A DNA stretch of 64,000 nucleotides, from contig NZ_JACIEA010000001.1 of the NCBI RefSeq assembly GCF_014196595.1, positions 310,748-374,747 on the forward strand, given 5' to 3'. Position 1 is the first letter of the stretch, and each line of letters starts with the position of its first letter. Shown piece after piece: positions 32,210 through 40,020 of this stretch. The notes under the pieces were generated by a model. It was not told the DNA's origin. It worked only from the letters and a program-made list of their open reading frames with translations, and did no database searches. Origin of the DNA: Sphingorhabdus rigui. GTDB taxonomy: Bacteria > Pseudomonadota > Alphaproteobacteria > Sphingomonadales > Sphingomonadaceae. The position numbers and the translations under genes were made by a program.

Positions 32210-33526
32210 TTACCGCGCATTTTCGCGCGACAGCCGTGTCATCAGGATTGCTGCACGCTGTGCCTGACGCTTGATGCTAGCAAGGTCGACTGTCTCCCCT
32301 GGGGCGTGGTCGCCTTTGCTGTAGACGCCTAGGCCGACGAGACCGTCGACACCATTGGCGACGAAGCTGATGTCCCCAGCGCCACGTTTCAAAGGGTCGA
32401 GCGGCGGTTGGGCATCCAGTCCCAGATCCCGGTTTACAACATTCAGCTGAGCCAACAACGCCTTGTTGCCCTCCGTCGGTGCCATGGCGGGATAGCCGCC
32501 GGGGTCGAAACTAATCTTGGCGCTTGTCTTTGGTGCAGATGCTGAAACGATGGTCTTCATCTTCTGCCGGACCCGCGCGCTTTGTTCTTCGGATAGGGTC
32601 CGGAAGTCACCGCGCGCGATGGCTGTGCCGGGAATGATGTTGGTCTTCCCCTTGGCACTTGCCCGAACGCCATCACTGTCAAACGTTGCCTCTTGCCCCG
32701 CCGCAATCAAGCCGACGTTGAATGTCAGGTTTGGCTCGGGCAGCTCTGTGCGGAATTGATGGATGATGCGCGCCAGTTCAAACGCTGCGCCATCGCCATA
32801 TGTGGAATCAAAGATCAGCGAGCTATGCCCTGTGACGCCTGAAACCTCCAACTTCCAACTGTTCGACGACCGGCGTGCAATCACGCCCATGTCCTTGCCA
32901 CCCTCAATCGACAGTCCTTCGAAATCGAGTGCGACATCCGCGATCTTGCCCGCTGCAATCAATGGCGCGCGGGTAATTTCGATTGGGTCGCCCGCGTCCT
33001 CCTCATCACCTGTCATATGAATTTCGATATGTGCGTCCTTCAACGTACCTGCGGCCTGCATGGCACGCAAAGCGGACACGATAACGACCATGCCACCCTT
33101 GTCGTCGCCAGCGCCCGGGCCAACCGCTTCATCGCCGTTGCGAACGAATTTCTGGAAGGGGCTATCGGCTTCAAAGACGGTGTCGAGATGTGCAATCAGT
33201 AAAAGCTTCTTTGAGCCCTTCTTGCCCGCCTTTGTCGCGACTAGGTGCCCCGCGCGTCCAGCCTTAGCCATATCCAGCCATTCCACCTTGAACCCAAGCG
33301 GTTCCAGTTCAGCCCGCATCATATCACCGACGGTCTTCACGCCAGCGAAGTTCATTGTTCCAGAGTTCTGGTTTACCATCCGCTCAAGCAAGGCAATCGA
33401 GCGTTCATATTCCGTTTCAACGGTTGCGGCCATCTTGGCTTCCGGTTTTGAAAGCTGGGCAAAAGCGGGCGTCGAAAGCGCCAAGAGAGCAACGCTGCTC
33501 ATCAAAGACAGGGCTTGGAATTTCAT
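32210..33526 (-). CDS. M20-family metallopeptidase, exported (glutamate-carboxypeptidase-like)
   Basis: 438 residues. A signal peptide (first 23, ending TPAFA) sends it to the periplasm. The two-zinc site of the M20 family is complete: His113 and Asp115 (IAHLDTVF), Asp141 (GAGDDKGG), the catalytic Glu175/176 pair (GDEEDAGD), then His and Asp further on. A dimerisation domain follows (about 215-330) with RGDFRTLSEEQ. Members cleave C-terminal residues or dipeptides. The substrate is not deducible. The window shows no partner gene. Confidence 0.92.
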   Translation of the reverse strand: MKFQALSLMSSVALLALSTPAFAQLSKPEAKMAATVETEYERSIALLERMVNQNSGTMNFAGVKTVGDMMRAELEPLGFKVEWLDMAKAGRAGHLVATKAGKKGSKKLLLIAHLDTVFEADSPFQKFVRNGDEAVGPGAGDDKGGMVVIVSALRAMQAAGTLKDAHIEIHMTGDEEDAGDPIEITRAPLIAAGKIADVALDFEGLSIEGGKDMGVIARRSSNSWKLEVSGVTGHSSLIFDSTYGDGAAFELARIIHQFRTELPEPNLTFNVGLIAAGQEATFDSDGVRASAKGKTNIIPGTAIARGDFRTLSEEQSARVRQKMKTIVSASAPKTSAKISFDPGGYPAMAPTEGNKALLAQLNVVNRDLGLDAQPPLDPLKRGAGDISFVANGVDGLVGLGVYSKGDHAPGETVDLASIKRQAQRAAILMTRLSRENAR

Positions 33527-33655
33527 ATCATACTCCTGAAAACAATAGCCATGATGTGCCGCGCTTTGTGCTTTCGGGCAAGGATATTGATTTTGGGCCT
33601 ATGCGTGGGATTACTTTGACTACTTCTCGTTGAACAAAGCAGTGGGTTAGTGGTT

Positions 33656-33736
33656 ATGTTTCAGCGATACAATCTGGCCGTCTCGCTGATCCTTGCGGTC
33701 GTTGCGATGATTAGCGCTTATTTGAGAGTTGTATAA
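33656..33736 (+). CDS. Possible 26-residue membrane peptide
   Basis: A very short frame from the ATG at 33656 to the TAA ending at 33736. The peptide starts MFQRYNLAV and is otherwise one hydrophobic segment with a basic residue near each end, as in single-pass membrane peptides. It ends 5 bp before the 53-residue frame at 33742. No clear ribosome binding site is visible, so this is a weak call that rests on topology and adjacency. Confidence 0.3.
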   Translation: MFQRYNLAVSLILAVVAMISAYLRVV

Positions 33737-33741
33737 CCCAT

Positions 33742-33903
33742 ATGAAAAATCGAGCTGATCCCGATCCGAAGCCATATAGCCCACCGAATGAGGTTCCGGG
33801 AACCTCGCCCGATGAAGTAGCCCCGGATCAGGGCGATACCGATTTCCCCGGAAGCATTCCCAACGAAACGCCAATGGAATCGCCGGTAACTGATCCAAAT
33901 TAG
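33742..33903 (+). CDS. Small acidic proline-rich protein
   Basis: 53 residues from the ATG at 33742. It is rich in Pro, Asp and Glu (starts MKNRADPDPKPYSPPNE, later ESPVTDPN) and probably disordered; no domain or signal peptide. In its favour, a perfect 10-bp hairpin with T-rich flanks begins 15 bp after the TAG stop, as expected for a real transcript end. The position next to the stress-response region suggests a stress-linked peptide, but no GGAAC promoter is seen upstream. Confidence 0.45.
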   Translation: MKNRADPDPKPYSPPNEVPGTSPDEVAPDQGDTDFPGSIPNETPMESPVTDPN

Positions 33904-33917
33904 GACGGCAAAAACCA

Positions 33918-33952
33918 AGCAGGGCTGCGCGGATGAACCGAACAGCCCTGCT
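33918..33952. terminator. Bidirectional hairpin terminator
   Basis: AGCAGGGCTG and CAGCCCTGCT form a perfect 10-bp stem with a 15-base loop. A short T-run follows on both strands (CTTTT to the right, GGTTTTTG to the left), so it can serve both the small rightward gene and the leftward gene ending at 33970. Confidence 0.7.
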
Positions 33953-33969
33953 CGGACTTTTGGCTGGTT

Positions 33970-34434
33970 TCAGCCTGCCGTTCCCGGATTAAACGATGGC
34001 GGGTCGCTGGCGGGGAAAGATGCATCTGACATATTGTCAACTTCGCCCCAATCGTCGCCGGGATTATCACGCATGAATTCAGCCCCAGCGGAGCGCGTTT
34101 GATCGAAATTTTCTTGGCCGGTTTCGTCATTTGCGAACGCTGCAGAAAATTCATTCTTCCACCCTTCAGCCTTTGGTAACCACTGATTGCGGGTAGCGTA
34201 TAGCCCCGCGCCAACGGCTACGACGGCACCCATAACAGAGGCGACCGTACCAAACCAAGATGGCAGCCGCGATGTTGGTTGACCTTTTGTACGACCCCCT
34301 CGACTTTTGGCGGATTTGTTTGTGGCCTTAAGGTGCGACGCTTGGTTCGGCTTGCTTCTATTGGTTGCCGTGCCTTGCGCGGATCCGTTGTTAATATTGT
34401 TCATCGATTTCTTCTGCGTATCTGAATTGGCCAT
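33970..34434 (-). CDS. Stress-linked hypothetical protein with one membrane segment
   Basis: 154 residues from the ATG at 34434 (MANSDTQKKS). The N-terminal third is Asn/Lys/Ser-rich and basic; a single hydrophobic stretch (about 63-80, GTVASVMGAVVAVGAGLY) could cross the membrane. The acidic C-terminus ends in NMSDASFPASDPPSFNPG, a short motif that recurs at the end of many small alphaproteobacterial proteins of unknown function. A good EcfG-type promoter (34478-34502) precedes it, so it likely belongs to the general stress regulon. Confidence 0.6.
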   Translation of the reverse strand: MANSDTQKKSMNNINNGSAQGTATNRSKPNQASHLKATNKSAKSRGGRTKGQPTSRLPSWFGTVASVMGAVVAVGAGLYATRNQWLPKAEGWKNEFSAAFANDETGQENFDQTRSAGAEFMRDNPGDDWGEVDNMSDASFPASDPPSFNPGTAG

Positions 34435-34477
34435 GATGTTCGCTTTCCTGATGACTTGGGTTCGCTCAATGAATGTT

Positions 34478-34502
34478 AACAAGTCGGCAGAGGCATCGTT
34501 CC
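34478..34502 (-). promoter_or_regulatory. EcfG-type stress promoter, leftward
   Basis: On the minus strand GGAAC, 16 bases, then TGTT, close to the alphaproteobacterial sigma-EcfG consensus GGAAC-N16/17-CGTT. The -10 end lies 43 bp upstream of the start at 34434. Confidence 0.7.
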
Positions 34503-34559
34503 GCGCCACACCTTCCAATAAGGGCGATTGAACGATTTGAACGATTTGAACGTAAAGTT

Positions 34560-34584
34560 GGAACCAATCGGCACCAGCACTGTT
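34560..34584 (+). promoter_or_regulatory. EcfG-type stress promoter, rightward
   Basis: GGAAC, 16 bases, then TGTT, 29 bp upstream of the glsB-like start. It is the divergent counterpart of the promoter at 34478-34502. Confidence 0.75.
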
Positions 34585-34613
34585 TTCCCCGCACTCTGAA
34601 AGGGAGAACGAAC

Positions 34614-34883
34614 ATGAATATCATTATTCTTCTGGTTGTCGGTGGCATCTTGGGCTGGCTTGCCAGCATCGTGATGCGCACTGACGGTCAACAAGGCATT
34701 TTCCTGAACATCATCGTCGGCATTGTAGGTGCCTTCCTTGCAGGATTCATCATTACACCACTTATCGGCGGGGCGCCCATCACCAGCGGTGCCTTCGACA
34801 TCCGGTCGTTGATCGCATCGTTCCTTGGCGCAGTAGTGCTATTGGCGATCCTTAATCTCATACGTCGCGGTAGCGTCCGTTAA
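34614..34883 (+). CDS. GlsB/YeaQ/YmgE family stress membrane protein
   Basis: 89 residues from the ATG at 34614, with AAAGGGAG upstream. Three hydrophobic helices with the family's glycine patterns: LLVVGGILGWLASIVMR, IVGIVGAFLAGFI, LIASFLGAVVLLAILNLIRR. These small inner-membrane proteins (transglycosylase-associated family) are widespread members of general stress regulons; their biochemical role is unknown. The EcfG-type promoter upstream and the lipoprotein gene 22 bp downstream suggest a two-gene stress operon. Confidence 0.9.
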   Translation: MNIIILLVVGGILGWLASIVMRTDGQQGIFLNIIVGIVGAFLAGFIITPLIGGAPITSGAFDIRSLIASFLGAVVLLAILNLIRRGSVR

Positions 34884-34905
34884 CTTTGAACAGAGAGAAA
34901 TATCT

Positions 34906-35193
34906 ATGAAAAAGTCCATCATGATTCTCGCCGCTACTTTGTCGCTTGCCACACTTGGTGCATGCGATGGAGCAAAGGAAAATGCACAAGAAGATCAGGC
35001 TGATGCCGTTCGTGAGAACGCTGAAGTCCAAGCAGACGCTATGGAAGAAAAAGCCGACGCGACTGACACTCAAGTCGACGGCTTGGATTCGACCACTGAA
35101 AACAAAATGGAAGCCGATGCACAAGCTGTCCGTGAAAAGGGCGAAGCAAAGGCTGACGCAATGGAAGATGCTGCCGACAGGCAAGACAAATAA
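34906..35193 (+). CDS. Small acidic lipoprotein
   Basis: 95 residues. A lipoprotein signal peptide with lipobox LGAC (Cys20) is followed by a highly charged helix with repeating DA(V/M)(R/E)E(N/K)AEVQADA units, likely a long helix or coiled coil. The repeat recalls Lpp-like or LEA-like helical proteins, but I cannot name a family. AGAGAAA precedes the start. Probably co-transcribed with the glsB-like gene and so stress-controlled. Confidence 0.75.
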   Translation: MKKSIMILAATLSLATLGACDGAKENAQEDQADAVRENAEVQADAMEEKADATDTQVDGLDSTTENKMEADAQAVREKGEAKADAMEDAADRQDK

Positions 35194-35216
35194 AACTGTC
35201 TCTTAGTCGAACAAAA

Positions 35217-35249
35217 GGGCTCGCCGGGAAACTGGCGGCCCATTTTATT
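35217..35249 (+). terminator. Terminator after the stress lipoprotein gene
   Basis: GGGC-t-CGCC pairs with GGCGGCCC (35234-35241) around an 8-base loop and is followed by ATTTTATT. It ends the glsB-lipoprotein transcript, 24 bp after the stop. Confidence 0.7.
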
Positions 35250-35344
35250 GCCGCAGCATACACATAATGCCGGTCACTGGGATTTGTCCCTGTCGCATTG
35301 TCAAAGGTCATGGAAATGCCAATAAAGCTCTCAGTAAACGCGAT

Positions 35345-35965
35345 TTATGGTGATATGCTTGGCTTTGGGTACGGAATATCTTTTACAGTTTCCTTCGCGC
35401 GTTTGCGTGGCGGTGCTTTCAGGCGCCGTGGCTCATCAGGCCCATTGATGAGTGCAGCCAAGGCAACGCGGCCGCGCGCAAGCCGGCTTTTTACTGTTCC
35501 AATAGCGCAGCCCGTGATTTCAGCTGCCTCTTCGTAGCTCGCACCACCTGCACCGACGATCATCAAAATTTCGCGCTGTTCAGCGGGCAACTTTTGCAGG
35601 GCCTTTTCAACGTCTTTCATATGGATATGGTGCTGTTGCGGCGGTGCCTCGACCAGCAGCCGTTCTGCGGCCTCGGGATCCCAGCTCGTCATGCGCGCGT
35701 TTTTGCGCATCGTCGTGTAAAACTGGTTGCGTAATATCATGAACATCCAGGCGCGAAAGTTGGTGCCCGGTGTGAAGCTTCCATGCGCAGCCCAAGCCCG
35801 CATCATGGCCTCTTGCGCAAGATCGTCGGCAAGCTCCCGATTTCCGCACAGGCCACGTGCAAACGCACGCAACGACGGAATGATCGCGACCATGTGTGTG
35901 CGAAAATCAGCGGACGGATCCGATCTTTCGGACTTAGGGATCGGTTCCGTCGCGGCGCTGCTCAC
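35345..35965 (-). CDS. ecfG: General stress response sigma factor EcfG
   Basis: 206 residues. Region 2 (about 25-95) holds ELADDLAQEAMMRAWAA and FRAWMFMILRNQFYTTMRK; region 4 (about 115-170) holds LQKLPAEQREILMIVGAGGASYEEAAEITGCAIGTVKSRLARGR. EcfG directs RNA polymerase to GGAAC...CGTT promoters when released from NepR. The C-terminal Lys/Pro-rich tail is lineage-specific. It overlaps the end of nepR by 4 bp (ATGA), the normal arrangement, and faces the divergent phyR. Confidence 0.93.
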   Translation of the reverse strand: MSSAATEPIPKSERSDPSADFRTHMVAIIPSLRAFARGLCGNRELADDLAQEAMMRAWAAHGSFTPGTNFRAWMFMILRNQFYTTMRKNARMTSWDPEAAERLLVEAPPQQHHIHMKDVEKALQKLPAEQREILMIVGAGGASYEEAAEITGCAIGTVKSRLARGRVALAALINGPDEPRRLKAPPRKRAKETVKDIPYPKPSISP

Positions 35966-36180
35966 TGGAACTTCCTCGACGCTGACATTTTTGCATCGAT
36001 CCTATCGAGTAAGTCTAAAAAGTCGTCAGGGATCGCTTCATTGGCAACGTTATCGTGCATTTGACGCAGTGCAGCAGTCAAATGGTCGAATTCAGAATCC
36101 ATATCTTCACCAATCGCGTCAAGCGGTTGCTTGCCCTTACTGCTGCCCACTAATCGCCCCCCCCCAGGTACTTGTTGCAT
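35962..36180 (-). CDS. nepR: Anti-sigma factor NepR
   Basis: 72 residues. NepR holds EcfG inactive until phosphorylated PhyR binds it. The conserved two-helix core is visible at about 30-66 (DHLTAALRQMHDNVANEAIPDDFLDLLDRIDAK), where IPDDFLDLLDRID is the diagnostic part. The N-terminus is Gly/Lys-rich and disordered, as usual. The stop overlaps the ecfG start, so the stoichiometry is set by coupled translation. Confidence 0.93.
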   Translation of the reverse strand: MQQVPGGGRLVGSSKGKQPLDAIGEDMDSEFDHLTAALRQMHDNVANEAIPDDFLDLLDRIDAKMSASRKFQ

Positions 36181-36283
36181 CGGGAAATCCGACCGCCTCC
36201 GAGTGACGATGACCGGAAGGAATTCCCATGGCTTAATACCATGGACTGGGCTGAAACTGATGCATTTTCATATGCTGTTAAGC

Positions 36284-36304
36284 CGCGACGCGGGATAATG
36301 TTCC
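36284..36304 (-). promoter_or_regulatory. Possible EcfG-type promoter for nepR-ecfG
   Basis: On the minus strand GGAAC (36304-36300), then 16-17 bases, then GCTTA. The -35 is perfect, the -10 only partial. Autoregulation of nepR-ecfG is standard for the family. Confidence 0.4.
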
Positions 36305-36311
36305 ATCGCAG

Positions 36312-36336
36312 GGAACAAAAAAGCGTTTCAAACGTA
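36312..36336 (+). promoter_or_regulatory. EcfG-type promoter for phyR
   Basis: GGAAC, 16 bases, then CGTA, with the -10 end 27 bp upstream of the phyR ATG at 36364. Confidence 0.7.
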
Positions 36337-36363
36337 TAGCATCGTACAGCAAGGGGAGTAATC

Positions 36364-37146
36364 ATGTCATTTAGGCAACAATTGGCATCGCAATTGCCAT
36401 ACCTACGACGTTATGCACGTGCCCTGACGGGATCACAGACATCGGGAGATTCAGCAGTACGGGAAACGCTCTAAGCGTTGCTGGAAGCGCCAGAAGAGTG
36501 GGATGAGGCAGCACCAGTTAAGACGGAGTTGTTCAGGATATTTCACCGCATTTGGAATAGCGACATGATCGTGCCGCTCCAATCACGGGGCCGCAGCGGC
36601 GTCATCGCTGAATTTCCGATAAAGCGCCGCCAGAGCTTGCTTTTGTCGACGGTTGAAGGATTTAAAGAAGATGAAGTGGCCAAAATTTTGGGCATTTCTG
36701 AATCCGACGTAAACAGCCATGTTGCTGCTGCCCGAAGTGCCATCGAAGATGCGCTTTGTGCGCGCGTACTCATTATTGAAGATGAGTCGATCATCGCATT
36801 GCACATCAAACAAATCGTCGAAAATCTGGGTCATGAAACGATCGCAATCGTCCGGACACGTGCAGAAGCGGTTGCCAAAGCCCGCGAGGAACGGCCCGAA
36901 CTTGTTTTGGCTGACATCAGCCTTGCCGACGGCTCAAGCGGTATAGACGCCGTAAAAGATATTCTGGCCGAACAGTCCGTGCCAGTGATCTTCATTACAG
37001 CGTTCCCGGAAAGGCTACTTACTGGCGAGCGTCCTGAACCCACATATCTGATTACCAAGCCGTTTGAACCCGAAACGGTCATTGCAACCATTGGCCAGGC
37101 GCTGCTGATGCATCGCGAAAGCGATATAAATTCCCAAGCCGCTTAA
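36364..37146 (+). pseudogene. phyR: Anti-anti-sigma response regulator PhyR, interrupted by an in-frame stop
   Basis: Reading from the ATG at 36364 (AGGGGAG-like site upstream) gives a normal PhyR start, MSFRQQLASQLPYLRRYARA, but codon 37 (36472-36474) is TAA. The frame then continues for 224 codons to 37146. Ignoring the stop, the total of 260 residues is the normal PhyR length. The sigma-like domain spans about 1-120. The receiver domain (about 135-250) retains DVLIIEDES-like acids, the phosphoacceptor aspartate in LADISLADG (codon 184), the ITAFPE threonine and the lysine in ITKPFEP. A single base change from GAA or GAG would create the stop. It may be a sequencing error, a real loss, or bypassed by restart at TTG 36478. 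Confidence 0.8.
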
Positions 37147-37494
37147 TTGTTCGGGGTCGAAGTTTATTGACCCACGCTTGCCGGTTCTGAACGATATAAC
37201 CGTGCGCGATGGCTTGCGAAAATGATTTACCCAACTGGTCAACTCCCCCCCCCTTGACCAGCACCGTAAACACCCCGGCCCAGTGCCGGGGTATTTTTTT
37301 GTGCGTCTTTGACACGCAAGTAAAAACGTGGCTGGAACGATGGCCTAGCAGCATTTTGGTTTTAATATTCCGAGGAAAAATCGTTCTTGCTGGCTTAGCT
37401 TGCGCGCATGCCTTTCTTCAACTGGCGCATCTGGTTTGGTTCAGCCGGCCAGCTTTTAGCGCGGTCAGTGATGGGGAGCCTTCTTAAAGGCAGC
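37147..37494. other. Gene-free stretch with terminator
   Basis: About 350 bp between phyR and the M23 peptidase gene, which are convergent. It contains a run of nine C (about 37247-37255), the terminator at 37273-37300, and otherwise nothing I can identify; no frame with a good start and size is seen. Confidence 0.5.
37273..37300 (+). terminator. Intrinsic terminator after phyR
   Basis: CCCCGG-cccagtg-CCGGGG, a 6-bp stem, followed by TATTTTTTT. It lies about 125 bp after the phyR stop. Confidence 0.8.
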
Positions 37495-38358
37495 TTATGT
37501 CGCGGGTATTAACAGCTTGGGATCGATGCGTGCACTGTTCCATTTCATGCCCCAATGCAGATGCGGGCCGCTTGCCCGTCCGGTCGCGCCAACACGCCCG
37601 ATGACTTGCCCCTGCTTCACATAATCGCCTTCTTTTACAAGAAGTTCGGAGCAGTGTAAAAATGCGCTGTTTAAGCCCATGCCATGATCAATCATCAGCA
37701 AATGCCCCTCCAGCGTGAAGGCATCTGTGGCCGCAAGCGTGACGACACCGTCCGCAGGCGCGACAAAATCTGTCCCATTTGGTGCGGCAATGTCCATGCC
37801 GCTATGATAGCTGCCGGGCGTCCCGTTATAGATACGCTGCGCGCCAAATAAGCCAGACGTCCGGCCAGCCACTGGGCGAATGAATTGTTGCCGCCAGCCA
37901 TTACCAAGCGTAGTTTTGGCCCGCGCTGTATTTATGCGGGCGAGCTCGGCGCCGCGTCTTGCTTCAAACTCTGCGGTTGTTTTTGCGCCGCCCGTCGGGT
38001 TGGCAGCTACATTTTCAATGCGCCAGTTGCCCGCTGTTACCGCTAAAGTGCGCTCGAGCGATCGGCCATCGGCGAATGTCGCGGTCAGGATCGCGCTGTT
38101 TTCGCCATCGCGGTCAAACCCCATCAGGAAAAAGCCGTCGGCGGTCAGTGGCAACGCAACGCCGTTAAGCGTGACGGACGCTGCGCCGCGCGGTGCACGC
38201 GCGATGACCAAGCCGCCCTGTACCGCTGGTATAGACATCCAAAAGTCGGCGGGGGCAGATGGCTGTTGCGTGTTTGCCGTCGGTGCGGCCGCGACGCTCA
38301 ATGGCTGCGCGGAGATTCCTGCGAGCGCGGCTAAGAAAATCCAGCCGGAATGCTGCAA
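37495..38358 (-). CDS. M23-family metallopeptidase, exported
   Basis: 287 residues with a signal peptide (about 1-25, ending SVAAA). M23 (LytM) peptidases cut cell-wall peptides or act as activators when degenerate. Here the zinc ligands look intact: His185 and Asp189 (SYHSGMDI) and His266/His268 (GPHLHWG). The N-terminal half is a beta-rich domain with RAPRGAASVTLNGVAL. It is the last of a leftward run xseA, DUF2093, M23, with only 4 bp between it and the DUF2093 gene. Confidence 0.93.
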   Translation of the reverse strand: MQHSGWIFLAALAGISAQPLSVAAAPTANTQQPSAPADFWMSIPAVQGGLVIARAPRGAASVTLNGVALPLTADGFFLMGFDRDGENSAILTATFADGRSLERTLAVTAGNWRIENVAANPTGGAKTTAEFEARRGAELARINTARAKTTLGNGWRQQFIRPVAGRTSGLFGAQRIYNGTPGSYHSGMDIAAPNGTDFVAPADGVVTLAATDAFTLEGHLLMIDHGMGLNSAFLHCSELLVKEGDYVKQGQVIGRVGATGRASGPHLHWGMKWNSARIDPKLLIPAT

Positions 38359-38362
38359 TCTA

Positions 38363-38566
38363 TTAACCCTTTTTCATCGTCGCGCGAACGGATGCATCCG
38401 CGCTGACATAGGGTTCCTGTTTGACGACGCTCCAATAACGCAATTCTTCCAATGGAATGGCCTGCCCGGTTTCGGCGCACACGACATGGTCGCCTGCGGT
38501 GAGCATACGAAAACTATTTGCCATATAATGCAGGCGGGCGACTTTGTTCTTGGAAGACATCAACAT
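38363..38566 (-). CDS. DUF2093 small protein
   Basis: 67 residues from the MLMSSKNKVARLHY start; six upstream codons are possible. The family is short, conserved in alphaproteobacteria, and typified by ARLHY...FRML.AGDHVVCAETGQAIPLEELRYWSV. Two cysteines are not evident beyond the single VVCAET. Function is unknown. It lies between xseA and the M23 gene on the same strand and is commonly found beside xseA. Confidence 0.85.
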   Translation of the reverse strand: MLMSSKNKVARLHYMANSFRMLTAGDHVVCAETGQAIPLEELRYWSVVKQEPYVSADASVRATMKKG

Positions 38567-38610
38567 TTGGACATTATGGCGCATCGATACTGAATGGGCA
38601 ATGCACGGCT

Positions 38611-40020
38611 TTACCCGTCAAACAAATTGCCTTGATTGATAGCCGCTTTTGCTGGTTTCGCCGGGGATATTCGCGGCGCAGGTCCGCCACTTACGTGCCC
38701 GCCGACTTCGCCATCGACAAACCGTAAGGTCACGTCACCCGCCTTCACGGCGGCTTTCCGCGTCATGATGGTTTTGCCATTCGCATCGGTCACACGCGCA
38801 AAGCCGCGCTTAAGCGGCGCTTCGGGATGCAATGTGCTCACCAGCCGCGTCAACGCATCAAGGCGTTGCTGCCCTTGCTCGGCACGCCGGAGCAGGAGGC
38901 GCGGGTGCAGCATCATTGCGGGCGCTGAAAAAGCCACTTCAGCCTTGCCAATTCTGGTCCGAAGCGATTGACGAAGCCGTTCGGACAGGTCGTCTGTGCG
39001 TTGCTGATGCGGGGCGGCAAGGTCTGACAGACGCGGCATCAAACGCCGCTGCGCCTCAAGCCGTTCGGCCGCTAGGTCGACTTTTTTGCGTATCATGTTG
39101 GACATGCGCAGCCCGAATTGCCCCACGCGTTGCAGCAAATCGCTGCGCACAGGAACGGCAATCTCGGCCGCGGCCGTAGGCGTTGGCGCGCGCAAATCTG
39201 CGGCAAAGTCGCACAAAGTTGTATCGGTTTCATGTCCGACTGCCGATATGATGGGTATCGTGCAATCCGCGACGGCTCGGACCACGGCCTCGTCATTAAA
39301 TGCCCATAGGTCCTCAATGGACCCACCGCCGCGCGCCACGATGACCAGATCAGGGCGGCGCGTGGGTCCGTCATGGGGCATTGCGGAAAATCCATGAACC
39401 GCACGCGCGATTTGGGCGGCGGCGCCTTCACCTTGCACCAATACGGGCCAGACGATCACATGGCTTGGAAAGCGATCGGCAAGACGGTGGAGGATATCAC
39501 GGATGACTGCGCCGGTGGGCGAGGTTACGACGCCAATTGTACGCGGCAGTGACGGCAGCTTTTTCTTGCGTTCCGGTGCGAATAAACCTTCGGCGGCGAG
39601 CCGCGCCTTCAGCTTTTCAAACAAAAGCATCATTGCGCCTTCGCCTGCGACTTCCAGACTTTCGACGACGATTTGATAGTTCGAGCGGCCCGCATAGGTC
39701 GTCAATTTGCCCGTGGCGACAACCTCCAGCCCGTCTTCAGGGGCGAAGGGCAGGCGCGCCGCCCCACCTTTCCACATGACCGCGTCCAGCCGCGCATTTT
39801 CGTCTTTTAGCGAGAAATAAATATGCCCCGACGCCGCGCGTTTGAAACCAGAAATCTCGCCGCGCACGCGGACATGGCCGAAGCGGTCCTCAACCGTGCG
39901 CTTTAACGCCAGCGATAACTCCGACACGCTCATGGCCTGGGCATTGTCGCCGGGCCGCTCCTCCGCTAACAGGCGGGCAACTTGCGGGTCAGCATTTTCA
40001 AAGGGGTCATTTGCGGACAT
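38611..40020 (-). CDS. xseA: Exodeoxyribonuclease VII large subunit
   Basis: 469 residues from the ATG at 40020 ([18 protein letters not shown]). With XseB it degrades single-stranded DNA in repair. The N-terminal OB-fold (about 25-115: [43 protein letters not shown]) is followed by the catalytic core with [17 protein letters not shown] and [16 protein letters not shown], a coiled-coil region and a C-terminal domain. The start codon overlaps that of the divergent purD by two bases, so no intergenic space exists and promoters must lie inside the opposite genes. Confidence 0.95.
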   Translation of the reverse strand: MSANDPFENADPQVARLLAEERPGDNAQAMSVSELSLALKRTVEDRFGHVRVRGEISGFKRAASGHIYFSLKDENARLDAVMWKGGAARLPFAPEDGLEVVATGKLTTYAGRSNYQIVVESLEVAGEGAMMLLFEKLKARLAAEGLFAPERKKKLPSLPRTIGVVTSPTGAVIRDILHRLADRFPSHVIVWPVLVQGEGAAAQIARAVHGFSAMPHDGPTRRPDLVIVARGGGSIEDLWAFNDEAVVRAVADCTIPIISAVGHETDTTLCDFAADLRAPTPTAAAEIAVPVRSDLLQRVGQFGLRMSNMIRKKVDLAAERLEAQRRLMPRLSDLAAPHQQRTDDLSERLRQSLRTRIGKAEVAFSAPAMMLHPRLLLRRAEQGQQRLDALTRLVSTLHPEAPLKRGFARVTDANGKTIMTRKAAVKAGDVTLRFVDGEVGGHVSGGPAPRISPAKPAKAAINQGNLFDG

